Positions 1 to 12,882 of a stretch of DNA of 64,000 nt are shown here, in pieces. Under the pieces are notes generated by a model that ran no database searches, had not been told where the DNA came from, and saw only the letters and a list, made by a program, of their open reading frames with translations. The DNA is from Epiperipatus broadwayi (taxonomy: Eukaryota > Onychophora > Udeonychophora > Euonychophora > Peripatidae). A program made the translations under genes and the position numbers. The stretch's first letter is position 1, and each line of letters opens with the position of its first letter. The DNA lies in the NCBI GenBank assembly GCA_028023455.1, contig JAQFVV010012397.1, positions 2,347,501 through 2,411,500 of the forward strand, written 5' to 3'.

Positions 1-3000
1 TCCTATTAGAAGATGGTGTAGATGATAGACATCTTTGAAACATTCAGCAGATTCAATACCAGATTATTCTGGGACCACAAACTTATTATTATAAGTCAGA
101 CTGACAAAGATAGGTTTGTGCTTCAGATGATCTTTGTGATATCTCTCAGTGATCATAACCCATTCACATGTAGTTACAAGAATGGCAATAATTTTATTGA
201 GATATTAATGATGATCGAAATCATATCTGGAATAACAAAATGATTCAGCAGTTGCAGTTATTCATAACTGCATTTCTATCAAAATTCCTTATATGGGCTG
301 CTATCGTAATAATAATTTATCTTGAGCTATTATGTGGATAAAATTTTACAGCTTGTGTTGTTTTTGCAATTATTTTCCGATATAATATATAGGTACATAT
401 TACCAACAATTCCAAAATTCAAGATTCAGATGCACCTTTGCTTACCTAAACAACCACATCTTTCAATTATTCAAAAAGAGATCTTAATGCCCATAAGTGC
501 TACTGAATTATAAAACTAAAATATTGAATTGTCACAAAAACTTCTGGTGATGTTCTGGGATATATGATTGTACGAAAAATGCATTGCATATTATGTTTAC
601 TAATATCTTTGTTTTCTTATTCATTTACCAAATATATTACATCACTTTGGAAATTAAGTAGGAAGTTTCTGTGATAAAAATTCATTATTAATACAGGTAG
701 AATACTTTTGAATTCTAAATTCTTAGTTCCAAGCCTTTTAAACATTTGCAAATTTTTCAGATTTTAACTAGACCTTTTTATTATCTATTTATATAAATAT
801 ATTTACTAAAGCACCTAAACTCTGCTACAAATTTAAATAAATATTAATTTTGTGTATATAAATGTTTTCTATATACTATATTAGTTCATTTTATTAATAA
901 TATAAAACTTTACATGTTTATTTTTATATTGTATAAAGTTTTTATATAGCAATTATTAAAACCAAAAATTTCTGCCAACTTTTAATCATAGGAATCAAAA
1001 CAATTTATTTCATTGATTAACCCTTTAATCTTGACTTTCTTGTTTAAAATCCAGTTGTTTATTCGATGATTTTCTCCTCTAATTAATAATTTAATGTAAT
1101 TTTTTTTTAAAAAAAAAAACCCAAAAACATTCTTCCTTCTTGAGTCATTTATTTTTTTCCTCAATTCAGCAAATGGATGTATATTTTTTAAAGATCAAGA
1201 AAACCTGGCAACTTTGTATAATTAGGCCTATTAATAATAGGTGTTGAATTTATTTAATTTTAAAATATGTTTTCATATTAATTTACTTACTGTATAATGT
1301 TTGTTGTTTTTTCTAATATCTATACTCCAAAATAAAATAAATGCTAATTAAGAAATTGCATAACTGGTGCAGAAATAAAATAGTCTGGTAGGTATAACAG
1401 GCTAAAAGGTCATTGCAATTTTATCTGGGTAATAGAAACTTTTGAATTATTGGGATCAGGATTAATGGTATTCTAAAAAGACTGAAGTTATGCTCAGCAG
1501 GGTTTTCAAAAAAGAGAAATAAAGATAGATATTAATGAATTAAAAGTTAATAATTGTAAATATTTTGGACAAAATTATTATAAAGATAAAATTCATAGAA
1601 GTAACTTAATGCAGATTCAATATTGGTAATCTATAACTTATAATTCTGGTGTACTGGTATTTCTGGATTAACAATTTTTTTGAACATGTAACAATTATTC
1701 GCAAATATAACTTATCCTTCAATACAAATGTACTGTACTTTTAAAAAATCCATACATTATTGAAAATGTGATTAAATATTAATAGCTATTATTTTGAATA
1801 TACTGTATATTAAAACAATTTTTAATAATAATGTAAAGCTATTTAAAATATGCTGAATTTTATATCAATACAAAATTTTTGTTCAATAGTAAACAAACAA
1901 AAAAAAAAAAATGTAGATAGATAGTAACAATATACTTAAATATTTTTAGATCCCTTCTTCCTTCAAATTAAACCTGTAATCTTGAGCAATTAATGTTAAT
2001 CTTTCTTAAAGAACAACTCTCTCCCCCAGGTAAAAATTGATCATATTGCTTAAAACAATTCAATTCTCCAATTTACAGATATTTGCTGAATCGTGTTTTT
2101 TTCTTAAATTATACTTTTAAATATGGTCATGAAAATTTGAAAAGTATTTAATTTAATTTTGGTCCAGATAATCGAAGTTGTCAAATTGTAGGGAATCGGA
2201 TTGATGGCATTTTATCTGTATTAAAAGAAATGTTTATATTCCTAAAAAGAAAATCTTTTTAATATATGTGGACATGGAATAGTAATACTGAAACTTCAGC
2301 TGACACTCAAGTACGAAGAAATATTAAAATTGAAAGCAGTGTTCTTGGTCAAAAGAATTACAATGCTGAATTTGAATTAGGCCAGACATTGCTAATATGA
2401 AGAGGAAGAAGTAGAATAAAGAAACCTTTATAATGGATCAATAATGTTTAAAAATGATGAATAATGTTTTATTTGACAATTTTATGTGACATGAATATGC
2501 CTTATTTGACAGTGCTAGTTTATTATGGATTATTTGATAAATATTTTATGTTCAATAACAATTTTCCTTAAATCTTAATTTTCTTTTTAATAATTATTTA
2601 GTCAATTGTTATATGAAGGGAAAAGAATATTTAAATTTGATTATCGTAGAATGGCCAAAAGATATAGAGTCTCACTTGTTAAAAACAGCCACTTTCACTT
2701 TTGCACAATTGGTAAGCAAAATCTATATTAAATTTGAGCTGAACAATCTGTCAGAAACAGTTTGATGGATATGACATTACATAACAGATCAAATAACTTG
2801 AGATAAGAATTAAAATTACAAATTTTAATACTGGAAAAAAAATCTACAACAGAAATTTTCTCAGTGTGTTATCACTAAGTACTTTGAACTTCATTCTTAT
2901 AATATATTTTTCAATTGCAAAATGCTATTTAAAATTTTTAATTTATATGCATTCTTTAAAAAAAAAAAATTATTTTCATTAAGTATGATATGCTCATAAT

Positions 3001-5813
3001 TTTATCAATATATATTATTAAAATTTTCTTCCACTTCTTATTTGCATTGCTGAATTATAATATACCATATACACCTTAATTTACACTCTACAATGCAGTT
3101 TAACATGATTTATTTTATCTCTTGCCTACAGTTTCAACTGTCCAGCAGTCACATCAGCTTTGATAATAACTGCTGGACAGTTGAAACTGTAGGAAAGAGG
3201 AGATAAAATAAATCATATATTAAACTGGATTGTAGAGTGTAAATTAAGGTGTATATGGTATATTATATATTATAAAAAGATGGGGAAGTAGAATGATCAT
3301 CGTTCCTGAGGTGATGGAAAATCATCAACTCCAAGATACAATATTTCAAATAATGAAATTTACAAAAAAGTATAATATTTAAGATATGTTTAAAGTAATG
3401 TTTACTATCACAAAAATATATAAGTAATGTTATATATTATAGAGCATGAGAGATCTTGATATCTTTCCGAGAGATCGCCCAATTCGCCAGCATTAAAATA
3501 AGTATAAGTCATTGTATAAGTAATACTCATCCATCATCATGAGTGATCATCAATAAAATGGGTCTACTGTAGACCAGGCTAACTATTGAGCCTTTGCCAG
3601 CTTGGGGCAATTATTTATACATTAATCTAGATGTACAAACGTAAGTGTTAATCCATAGAATCAGCCATAAAAATCAATGCTCAGATATTAAAACATGCTG
3701 ATCATCATCAATGCTGACCATTTAGTACCATTAATGTACCGGCCAGCTATAAACTTAAATTCTGATAGGCTAAAATAAAATGTAGCGCATGGGCTATGAA
3801 GAATATAATCCTTGCACTAAACCAGGACAATGTTATACTGGAATGCCCCTGCACTAAAATAAGCATCCCCTTTTACATATGATACCATTATGCACAAATC
3901 TAGCTCTGAGAACAAATGCTCTATTACTGTTATTATGATCAAGACATGATGCAAAATACAATATTCTAAACTAGAATTAAGTCACTGGAATAATTTTAAC
4001 AATTGAATATAAATTTATTAATAAAAAAATTATCACATTGTGATTTACATGTTTTAATAGGTTTACTTAAAACCCAGTCAGCATATAGACGTGGCTTAAT
4101 AATTTCTGAATATATTTGAATTTACATTTAATAATTAAAAAATGATTAAAATTTGCATCTAAGAGTATCCAACACTCATTGATATTTGCACATAGATATG
4201 CAGTACAATTGATGACTATTTCAATCATCATAAAATACAATAAATGATTACAATTTCAATTAAATACCTCATACTAGGTTTATTTAAAACATAATCTGTG
4301 CACGTATATGTGGTACAATAATTAACATAAATGAAATTCATCCTATTTGAATTTATCAAAATAATAAAATTATTAATATCTTTCATAATTAATTCCGTTT
4401 GAAAACTATACATAAAATTCACATGTGTATACAAAAAAAAAGTATGAAAAATAGTCAATTTTTTTGACAGGTAATTTTGTTGATTGATTTTCAACATCTT
4501 TAAATTTAAAATGTCTTCTTCTAGTCAAAGATTTTTGGAAATCTTTTTCTTTTAAAATATCATTATCAATGAATTGATTCTTGTCTTTTTGATTTTTAAT
4601 CCAAGCAAAATTATTACTTGTGTTATTATTATTTTTTAAATATATATTTTAAACAATTTAAAATTATTCTCTCCATATATGTATTATTATCACAGGTTGC
4701 TTTTAATTATAATGTCTTTAAATCTAAAAAGATTTTTAAAATATTTTAAATGAATTATTTAAAAAAACTCACTTTATAGAAATACATGATGCATTTATCT
4801 ATGGTTCCTTGCATCTAGATACATTAGCATACATATAAAATAATTCTTCAAGCTTTCTCTTGGTGAGACAGGTATAGTCCAGGATTGTCATCAACAGAAA
4901 AGGTATAATCAGGTAATTTGTTGTCATTGATCAGTTCCCTTCTGTCTAGGGTTGGCAGACTTCAGGAAAGCCAGCTGTTTTCTAGAATATTTGTAGCTAT
5001 GAAATACAAGGAAGTTGGCCAGCTGCTCTTGCCCTCCTTGCATTCTCACATCTTCATCTGGCCAACTATAGCAAACTATTAGCCAACTCTTCCTAAAAAC
5101 TACCAGCTAACTAAAACTTTTTATCAATTCTTTTTATATGGTCAGCTGAGATGACAAAAACAAAATTAAAAACTTTTTATCTTGATTAAAAACAATTTTA
5201 ATCCTTTTGTAAGCAACTTTGAGATTTTTACCAAAGTACGATACACAAAGATTTCTTTAAAAATAAAGAAATGTATATAAGCATTAATTAAAAGATTTCA
5301 AAAATAGATAATAGAAATGTTTATGATAATCAATTCCATTTTATCATACCTCATGCTTGTTTTTAATTTCAAAATCTGAATACAATATTAATATTTATTT
5401 AGATCTTTTTAAACTTTATTTTATAATAAAATTTTATTTTAAATCCAAAATTATTTAACATTTTACTAGGATTATTTTATTCCAGGAAATATAGGAAAAT
5501 ATCTACAAAATTTTTGTCTTTGTTTATTTCTATTTTTCCTTTTAACTTTTATATATATTTGTGCACACACACTGTTATTGTGTGTTGCTCCTGTGAATTT
5601 TCATAGAAAAAATTTATATCAATATATTTAGTATTAAATATATTTTTGAAATTTTTCTATTAGTAATATGAGACAACTACTCAAAAAAGATTGCCCATAC
5701 ATTATTTAATTGGAATCTGGTTAGTAGATATAGAATCTATCAGTAAATTAATGATATACCTGGTTCACAATTTTTTTATAACCTTAATAAAGTAAGAAAC
5801 TTTTAAAAAGTAC
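1..5813. other. ELP3 intron after exon I, partial; mostly featureless
   Basis: AT-rich intronic DNA with no ELP3 exon. It holds the palindrome at 3056-3267. Around 3480-3960 and 4860-5160 there are blocks richer in G and C that look like unclassified interspersed repeats. ORFs near 22-243, 322-513 and 4228-4497 have no recognisable domain. I see no promoter, RNA gene or transposase here. Confidence 0.6.
3056..3267. repeat. 212-bp palindromic foldback (MITE-like)
   Basis: Two arms of about 95 bp are near-perfect reverse complements: the left runs from TATAATATACCATATACACC through AGTTTCAACTGTCCAGCAGT, and the right repeats this backwards to GGTATATTATA. The loop is only about 20 bp. The arms match so well that this is either a recent insertion or is kept by gene conversion. 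No transposase is encoded. Target duplications cannot be set apart from the AT-rich ends. Confidence 0.9.
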
Positions 5814-5889
5814 CTTGCTCAGGATCCTCATAAGAAAGAAATGTTTCCCAACCTCCATTTGCCACATAATCTCGTCGAATAAGTTCAAT
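5814..5889 (-). CDS. ELP3: ELP3 internal exon I (last in window)
   Basis: 76-bp exon encoding IELIRRDYVANGGWETFLSY then EDPEQ and the first base of the next aspartate codon, just where the acetyltransferase fold begins. The acceptor is ATATAG, the donor GTACTT, and the exit is phase 1. The remaining ~100 residues (starting DILIGLLRLRK in relatives, with the acetyl-CoA loop) are not present between here and position 1, so the gene's 3' end lies outside the window. Confidence 0.95.
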
Positions 5890-7479
5890 CTATATTTAAT
5901 AAAAATATATATATTTCTATAACCTATAAAAATAAATATTGGTTATATTGTGAGATTTTTATATGCCATTAATATATGTATTATGCCTAAGCAATACTTT
6001 AAAACAAAATATACATAGATAAGTAAATCAGCCTTTAAATAGCCCAGTGTAGGGCAAGGTCCTACTAACATTTTTTTACAGAGATAATGGAAAGAATAGT
6101 AATCAAGTGTTGGCTGAAATAAATTTTCTTCTTGAAAACAAATAGTTATCTATCTAAGAAATTTATTTATTTTTTATGACTGATAGGATTATTCCTAGGT
6201 ATCATATAAAATAATTTATCATTAACATAAACTGGTAGTACGTATTTAAAAATTTTAATACATCATTTTCTGCCCTTGCCAGATTAAGAGTTGTATTCTT
6301 TCCTAAAGAAATATTTCAATCTATTATAAATATTAATTAGTTTTAATATTAATTCATCCATAGAAATTTGTTTGAAACTTCAGGCAAATAAAAAAGAAAA
6401 GACAGAATTAAAGATAACAATTCAATGAATTATTCCTATAAATTGCTTGGAAGAAAGTTCATTTTTTGAATAAAAAAGTGTTCTGCATTGCAGTTTTGAA
6501 TCTAATTTGAAAAATAAAATTGAATTGCTATTTCAAAGATGGTATATATTTATGTAAAATCTCCAAGAAAGTATACATACATGCATGCAAATAAAATTCT
6601 GCAATACAGAAAAGAATATTTTATCTGTAATCATGAATAAGAATTTGGTTCTATCTCTTTAATTTGTGAAATGAGTTTTCTAAAAACTGTTATTGACAAT
6701 GGACATGAATGTCATAGTTAAGGCCAGTAAAAAAAACAATTTTTAATGACTTAACAATACTGATTTACATCATAAAAACAAATTTCTCATATTATTATCT
6801 GCAAAAATCTTCAAATATTTAGGGTCAGACTGAAAGTAAACAATATAAAAATTCAATACCAAGGAATTCAGTGTTATCTACATTGAATTTCATCTCTTCA
6901 AATAATAAAAGAAATAGTTATATTATTAAGTTGTTTTATTTTATATCACTAAACTATTACATATATTTCTTAGTTGAGAGCTAAAATAAGCCTAGGAAGT
7001 GTCGATTTTTTATGAGTAGCAATAAAAAAAAAATGAAATATGATGCAACTTTTACCATGAATATGGAGAAAAGGAATAAGTCCATGATTTACTTTATTTC
7101 ATAACACATTATTTAAATTTCTAATATTCAAAAAATTATGTTTTAAATTATAATTGTTATATATCCAAAGAAATAAGATTATGTACACTTTCAGATAATA
7201 CTTCTATAGTAGTGAAAAATAATTTCACTAATAGCTAATTATCCAAATAATGGATGCCATAAATGCATTTATGTTCCCAGAATTTCATATTGCAATACTT
7301 TCCAGATCTTGTCTTCATTTCAAATAAAAGTTTTGACTTTCAAAACTGATATCTTCCTATTTATAGTCAATGTATGTATGTTAAATTTTAATGAATCCTA
7401 ATAGTAATAAGATGCAATATTATTAATATATTTAAATAAATATCTGAAGTCAAACTGGCTTCCAAGTGATTGTAAATGA

Positions 7480-7615
7480 CCCAGAAAGGGACCACGTGAG
7501 ATGGATGGATGAAGTCCGTAAGAGTGATGTGAAGAGAGGCTAGAGATTGGAGACAAATTGAACTTGGAGAGACTTTCATCCTACAATGGATTGATAGTGA
7601 TTAATGATGATGATG
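7480..7615 (+). pseudogene. RTE-like LINE 3' end fragment
   Basis: Plus-strand sequence reads KGTT-like residues RDHVRWMDEVRKSD then, after a stop, NLERLSSYNGLIVI and ends in a TGATGATGATGA microsatellite. This is the C-terminal end and 3' tail of a common arthropod endonuclease/reverse-transcriptase LINE. The same tail recurs at 59170-59330, with clear DNA similarity (GACCAC-TGAGATGG, then AACTTGGA, then TAGTG). It is heavily 5' truncated, as is usual for LINE insertions. Confidence 0.7.
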
Positions 7616-8587
7616 AATATAAAAAATATTTATTACAAGAATATTACTAAAAAAACATTTTTTTTAGCAAAATATTTTATGTCCATCTCAAGATATTTGT
7701 AAACTATTTTAAAGCTTCAATTTACATTGTTATAGCTTGTTTTTTATATAAAATTAATTGGAACCAATAATAATGTAAAAACAATATAAATACTTTGAAA
7801 TATACCATACAAAAAATACACTATATAAATATATAATTTTCCATTCATTTTAAACTGACCAAATTATTAACTTTATGTTCTTTGACATAGTTTAAAGATT
7901 TTATATTTTTTTATACAAACAAGTTTGCATCCATATTTTGAATAGTGAATATATAATGCAGATTTATCATCTATTAATTGCATTATGTTCTTTTGCTTTT
8001 ATATTTAATTGTTTCCCTATATGTCCATAGTAAATCACATTGCAATTGTTATAATTTTATATACAGTTTCTTTTCTATATCGCCTTTTAGAATTATATAT
8101 TAATTTTCTAGATTTTTATTATTTAACCATCCTATGATTGTATTTTTATTTATACATTTTTTTATTTATGTATTATAAATAAGGATATTTTTGATAACAT
8201 TCAACTTTTCTATAATAATAAAAATATTTCTAGATCTAACTGTAATTAAATACTGTTAGCACAGAATGAAAGGCTCAACAGATGAAATACCGTGTACATA
8301 AATAAATTCTTGCACTATAACATTGACCACAAATATTAGTTATATCACAATGAATGCAAAATATCCAAGTCAGGAAAAGGAATATACCCTTTTCTTCCAA
8401 TTAAGATTCCTTATCATATACAATAGTATATAAAATATATTTGTATTTAAAATTTTAAAAATAAATTAGTAAATTACAACATCAATTTAATAGAAATGCT
8501 TTAATATTTCCATTGTGCATGTCTTTATGAATATTGTAACTATAAGAATAAGCTATACATAAATTTATTTTTATAGATCAACATTTA

Positions 8588-9243
8588 ATAGCTGAAATAC
8601 AGACTTACTATATACCTGTATCAATATATGAAATATATAGAGTATATGAGCACAGACTTTTACACCACTCTATCTCATATCACTGATACACTTGAATACA
8701 TAAATATGTCGAAAAGATAAATAATCGCCAATATCCGTATTTCATGCTAAACCAGCAATCATCAGTTGGTCCAGATTATCATCTCCACAACATATGTGCA
8801 ATAAGTGCTCAGATATATATTAAGATAGCCAATCTTCATACTTTAATGGACAGGCTTCAATCCACTCCAACTAATAACAGTCCATCCAGTTGAAAATCTG
8901 ATGATGGAACGCTCTGAGGCCAAGATTCTTGTCACACCCATGTTGACCTAAAGTCAATCTGACTCCTCTTCCATCATCAGATTTTCAATTGGATGGATGG
9001 TTGTAGAGATGAAGTGGATTGAAGCCTGTCCATTAAAGTATGAAGATAGGCTATCTTAATATATATCTGAGCACTTATTGCATATATGTGTGGAGATGAT
9101 AATCTGGACTAACTAATGATTGCTGGTTTAGCATGAAATACCTATATTGGTGATTATTTATCTTTTCGACATATGTGTGTTCAAGTGTATCAGTGATACG
9201 AGATAGAGTGATGGGTGATGTGAAAATCTGTGTTCATATATCC
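8588..9243. mobile_element. Foldback element, family 1, with 16-bp target repeats
   Basis: Long inverted repeat: from GAGCACAGACTTTTACACCA near 8650 inward, and back outward to ATCTGTGTTCATATA near 9240, with arms close to 300 bp and a centre around 8900-8960. It is flanked by direct copies of TATAGATCAACATTTA at 8572-8587 and 9244-9259. About 50 bp at the left end (8588-8636) is not matched at the right. No ORF. Related copies are at 25636-25956 and 49520-49945. Confidence 0.85.
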
Positions 9244-10039
9244 TATAGATCAACATTTATAAAAATCTCACTATATCTAATAAATCAAAAATTAGAGCTG
9301 CTCTCATTATACATTTTATTCAGCATATAAGATAAATATCTTTCAAGATCACTGTTCCATTACCAAATTTTTGTAATCACTGTATACCTCAAGTAAAATT
9401 TGCATCTATGAAGTCTCTTCAACCCATGAGATTCTCTAATATTTCACATCTTTACTGTAATAATGTTAATTATTTGCTTGAAGAATTTTAAATCAATAAT
9501 TTGTCCATCTACAATGTCATTCCTATATTTTTATATACAGTAATTATCTTATTCATTTTAAACCTAAGCATCTCTTATTTATATCACAATTATGCTTTAT
9601 GTATTGTTGATGTGTATATAAAAATATTGTATAACTATTGCTCATATATATAAGTTCCAAATGCATAATAATTTGTCTCATTATTAATTTATACTTACAT
9701 ATATTCTATTTTGTAAAATAATTCCAAATTTATTTATCCAAACATTATATAGATAAATACATTTTAATAATTATTGCTGCAAGCAGGATTAGGTTTTTAT
9801 TATTTTAAGTTAGCTAGACCACTTCCAATCCAACAAATTATTCAATTATTGGTCAGTAAATACCTTATCTAGCTAATCTTAGAATAAAATAAATTAGGAA
9901 AATCTTAAATCCTTAGTATCAAACAATTGGCTAGTCTTGTGAAACCACCTTAATATTTTTTTTCTTTTTTGAAGGACTTTGGAAAAATCTTTTACTCTGC
10001 AGTGGGCTATCTAAAACAGCTTTTGTTGTATTTTGTAAA

Positions 10040-10720
10040 AATTAAATGCAGGTTTGTGCACTGCAGAAAAACTAGTATTTATTCGAGAGGTTGTTTTTAG
10101 ATTGCGCACTGATAACTGAGGAATTTAATTAAGGCATTAATGTAATGGCGAACGATAATTCCAAGAAATATTGGCTGATTGCAAATATTTGTAGATAAGA
10201 GACCTTACCTTATTGGACAATGTAATTAATTGCTGCAGTTATCAGAAAGCTATAAAAAGACTGTAACAACTACGTAAGGCAGTATTTGAGTGCTCCAGTA
10301 GACGTTCCTGTTCAATTCCAGTAGGAGATATCTCGCGTCTGTGCTTGCGGTTAATGTACAGCGCTCAGTAGAAATGTACTCTACGGGTATAGCTGAAAGA
10401 GCCCACAAAGGAGACACCATAGCCTGAGGAAACTGTCCGGATAGCAGCTGAATAAAGAGTTAAATTTCCAGCGGTTTTCAAGTGAAGTATCTGATAGACT
10501 GTTGCAGAGATGGAAGCTGTAAGGAGCTTAAGGCCAATCACAGTGCTATACTACAAAGCGTTCGTGTGCAGCTAAACTGGACTGGGGTCAAGGTGTGTAT
10601 AAACCTTGCCCATTGTGAACCGTTTTTGTAGCAGCCAGCATGAATGTACATCAAAGGAATTGAACATTAGCGAACTGTAGTATTTGTTGCGGACTATTTG
10701 CTATTCTAATTATTTAAAAA
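10040..10720 (+). other. Promoter-like block, possible solo LTR
   Basis: A stretch distinctly richer in G and C than the intron around it. It holds an inverted CCAAT box (ATTGG, about 10212) and a TATA box (TATAAAAAG at 10251), followed by a non-coding GC-richer leader. This spacing is what an LTR promoter looks like. I could not define TG/CA ends or a target duplication, so the LTR reading is a guess, and no open frame of note follows. Confidence 0.35.
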
Positions 10721-12725
10721 CATTGTGTCTTAATGTATATAGTCATACTTATGGACATATCAGTTTTATATCATTTTACTATATATCTGACCGATTTCAA
10801 AGTACTTTTGAACATGTTAAAATGCTGAATATGCCCATTTAGTTATAGGATAATACTATTATAAACAATAATTGATAAGTTCAATAATTTTTACAAATCA
10901 TACCCACAAGAATTGACCCCTGCCACAATGACAAACTGATTATTGATATGAGAGAAACTAGAAGAGATGTTTATATTAGTATTATATAAGAATGTTCTCA
11001 CATTTTTCTATGTTAACTATAATCTTAAAAGTTTTTTTTCTTTAGCTATTAGTTGTAGAAAATATATAAAATTAAAATATAAATAAAGTTCATAAATTGC
11101 TAAAAAATGCAATAGTTATTTTTTTTCTTGCATCTACAGAAAGTCTCAAATCTATTTATACAGAATTAAATGTGAAATTTTTATTAAAAATAGCTTCATC
11201 AGCAAACAGTAGATTAAACTCCTTATATAGTACTCAATTTGAAATCACACAGATTTTACAAATAACTTATTAAAGCTTTATGGATCATAAATCCTAAGCA
11301 CAATTATATTCACAAGATGTTCAAAACAAAATGGTGCTTCTATTTGATGACAATGTCAGTAGTAGCTCTAAAGTAAACAAATAATACAGCATATAAGTCT
11401 TCATTTAGCACTTTAATATTTGTGAAAGAGCCTGTCTTTTGATTATCTATCAAAAACTGCTCAATCACTGGTTATTTATAGCCTGAATAAATATATTGCA
11501 ATTAAATAATTTAATCATAGACATTCAAACAGTAAAAGTTCTGAATCACCTTCACTATGATATGTAAAATTTATCTCAATTCTACCAACAAATAAAATAA
11601 TTCTGCACTATGTGGAATGGAAGACAGATAGGAACTTAATTCTTCAACCAACTCCAACAATCTCAACAGATCTAAATTAGTATCTTGCAAATTTTCCATT
11701 GTGGATATCTCAAGGTTGTAGAGGTATCTCTTGAGTCCGTGGAAATCTTAGTATATTGGATAGATCCATATTAAAGCACAAAAACTCGATTATTTATTGA
11801 ATTCTGAATTACAGTCTTCCCCCCTAGAAACCAATACTAAATAATTCAGACTTCTTTATTTGACACCAAGGATATTTTTCTTCAACTCTAGAAATGTAAG
11901 TTTAAAAAAATATATATTATGACTTTTCTGGTTTATTTACCTTCTAAAAGAAAAAAAAGAATTTTCTTATATCATGATAGGGCTAATAAAGGCTAATGTC
12001 TTTTATTAGAAGACTAAAATACAGAAGACTGGTTTCATTGCCATTTGGAGTTCATTGATTTTAGTCTTGCTTACAATCACTAGCCCTAAAAATTTTCTCT
12101 GTATTTGAGAACATTATCAGCAGACTTCAGATACTGTAATAACTCCTTTATTTATAAAGGAAATTAAAGTTTGAACTTTAGAAACAGATTAGCCAGTGAT
12201 GCTTACAATATTCTGCTCATAAATAAGTATTACATTTATTATTTTTAATTTTCTATTTAGAATTATTTCAAACAATAGTTCAATATTGTAACATCTATTT
12301 TATTGGATAATATGCACACACTCAAATACAATTTATTATACTTACACAAAAAAGTAAATAGGTTTTCCAAAAGGTGATCAAGTATTTATATATGCAAATA
12401 CATTTATTTGTATGTAATTTTATTTTAAACTTCATTAATCATATGTAGTAAATTCAAATATATGATAAAATTTGCATATGTATATTGATATGCTTTATGA
12501 AGTGTATAATTAATCTTTCTTTAATGTTTTTGGTTTTCTGTTCAGTTTTAAATGAATTGAGCTGAATGGAAAACCTAAAGTATCAAAGAAAACGCAATTA
12601 TACATTTTGTAAAACATACATAGGCAAAATTTACTAAATATTTATATGTGTACATTATTGATTGATAACTTGTAAATCACATACATACACTAAAAATATT
12701 TCTCTAAAAAAAAAAAAATTAATAC

Positions 12726-12882
12726 CTCATACGGTTTAACTTTATGATGTATTTCTTGTATACCAACTTCTCGTGTTCTTACATCTCTGCACTGAGTTCC
12801 TAAGTCTCTCATTCGAGCTAATGCTAATTCCCTCAAATTTCCATGCTCAACTCCAGAGCTTACAAGTGGCATTGGAATATCT
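12726..12882 (-). CDS. ELP3: ELP3 internal exon H (linker to acetyltransferase half)
   Basis: 157-bp exon encoding [40 protein letters not shown] and [12 protein letters not shown]. This is the zinc-binding/linker region between the radical-SAM and acetyltransferase domains, with the conserved HGNLREL and CRDVRTRE motifs. The acceptor is TTTAG. The donor reads GTATTA, departing from the +4/+5 consensus used by the other exons. It enters in phase 2 and leaves in phase 0. Confidence 0.97.

Larger units (their letters stand above)
5890..12725. other. ELP3 intron between exons H and I
   Basis: 6.8-kb intron. It contains the LINE tail near 7480, the foldback insertion 8588-9243 and the promoter-like block near 10.2 kb. 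The remaining stretches, including 5890-7440 and 10720-12720, are AT-rich with short homopolymers, and nothing recognisable was found in them. Confidence 0.7.

Noticed and set aside
3480-3960. G/C-richer segment with repeated ATCATCA and CATTAAT words as a possible gene
   Set aside because: No open frame or splice-framed protein similarity could be found; treated as an unclassified repeat.
1-5800. Remaining 3' exons of ELP3
   Set aside because: I looked on the minus strand for the acetyltransferase motifs (ILIGLLRLRK, QGFG-like loop, GYR) and found none, so the gene continues outside the window.
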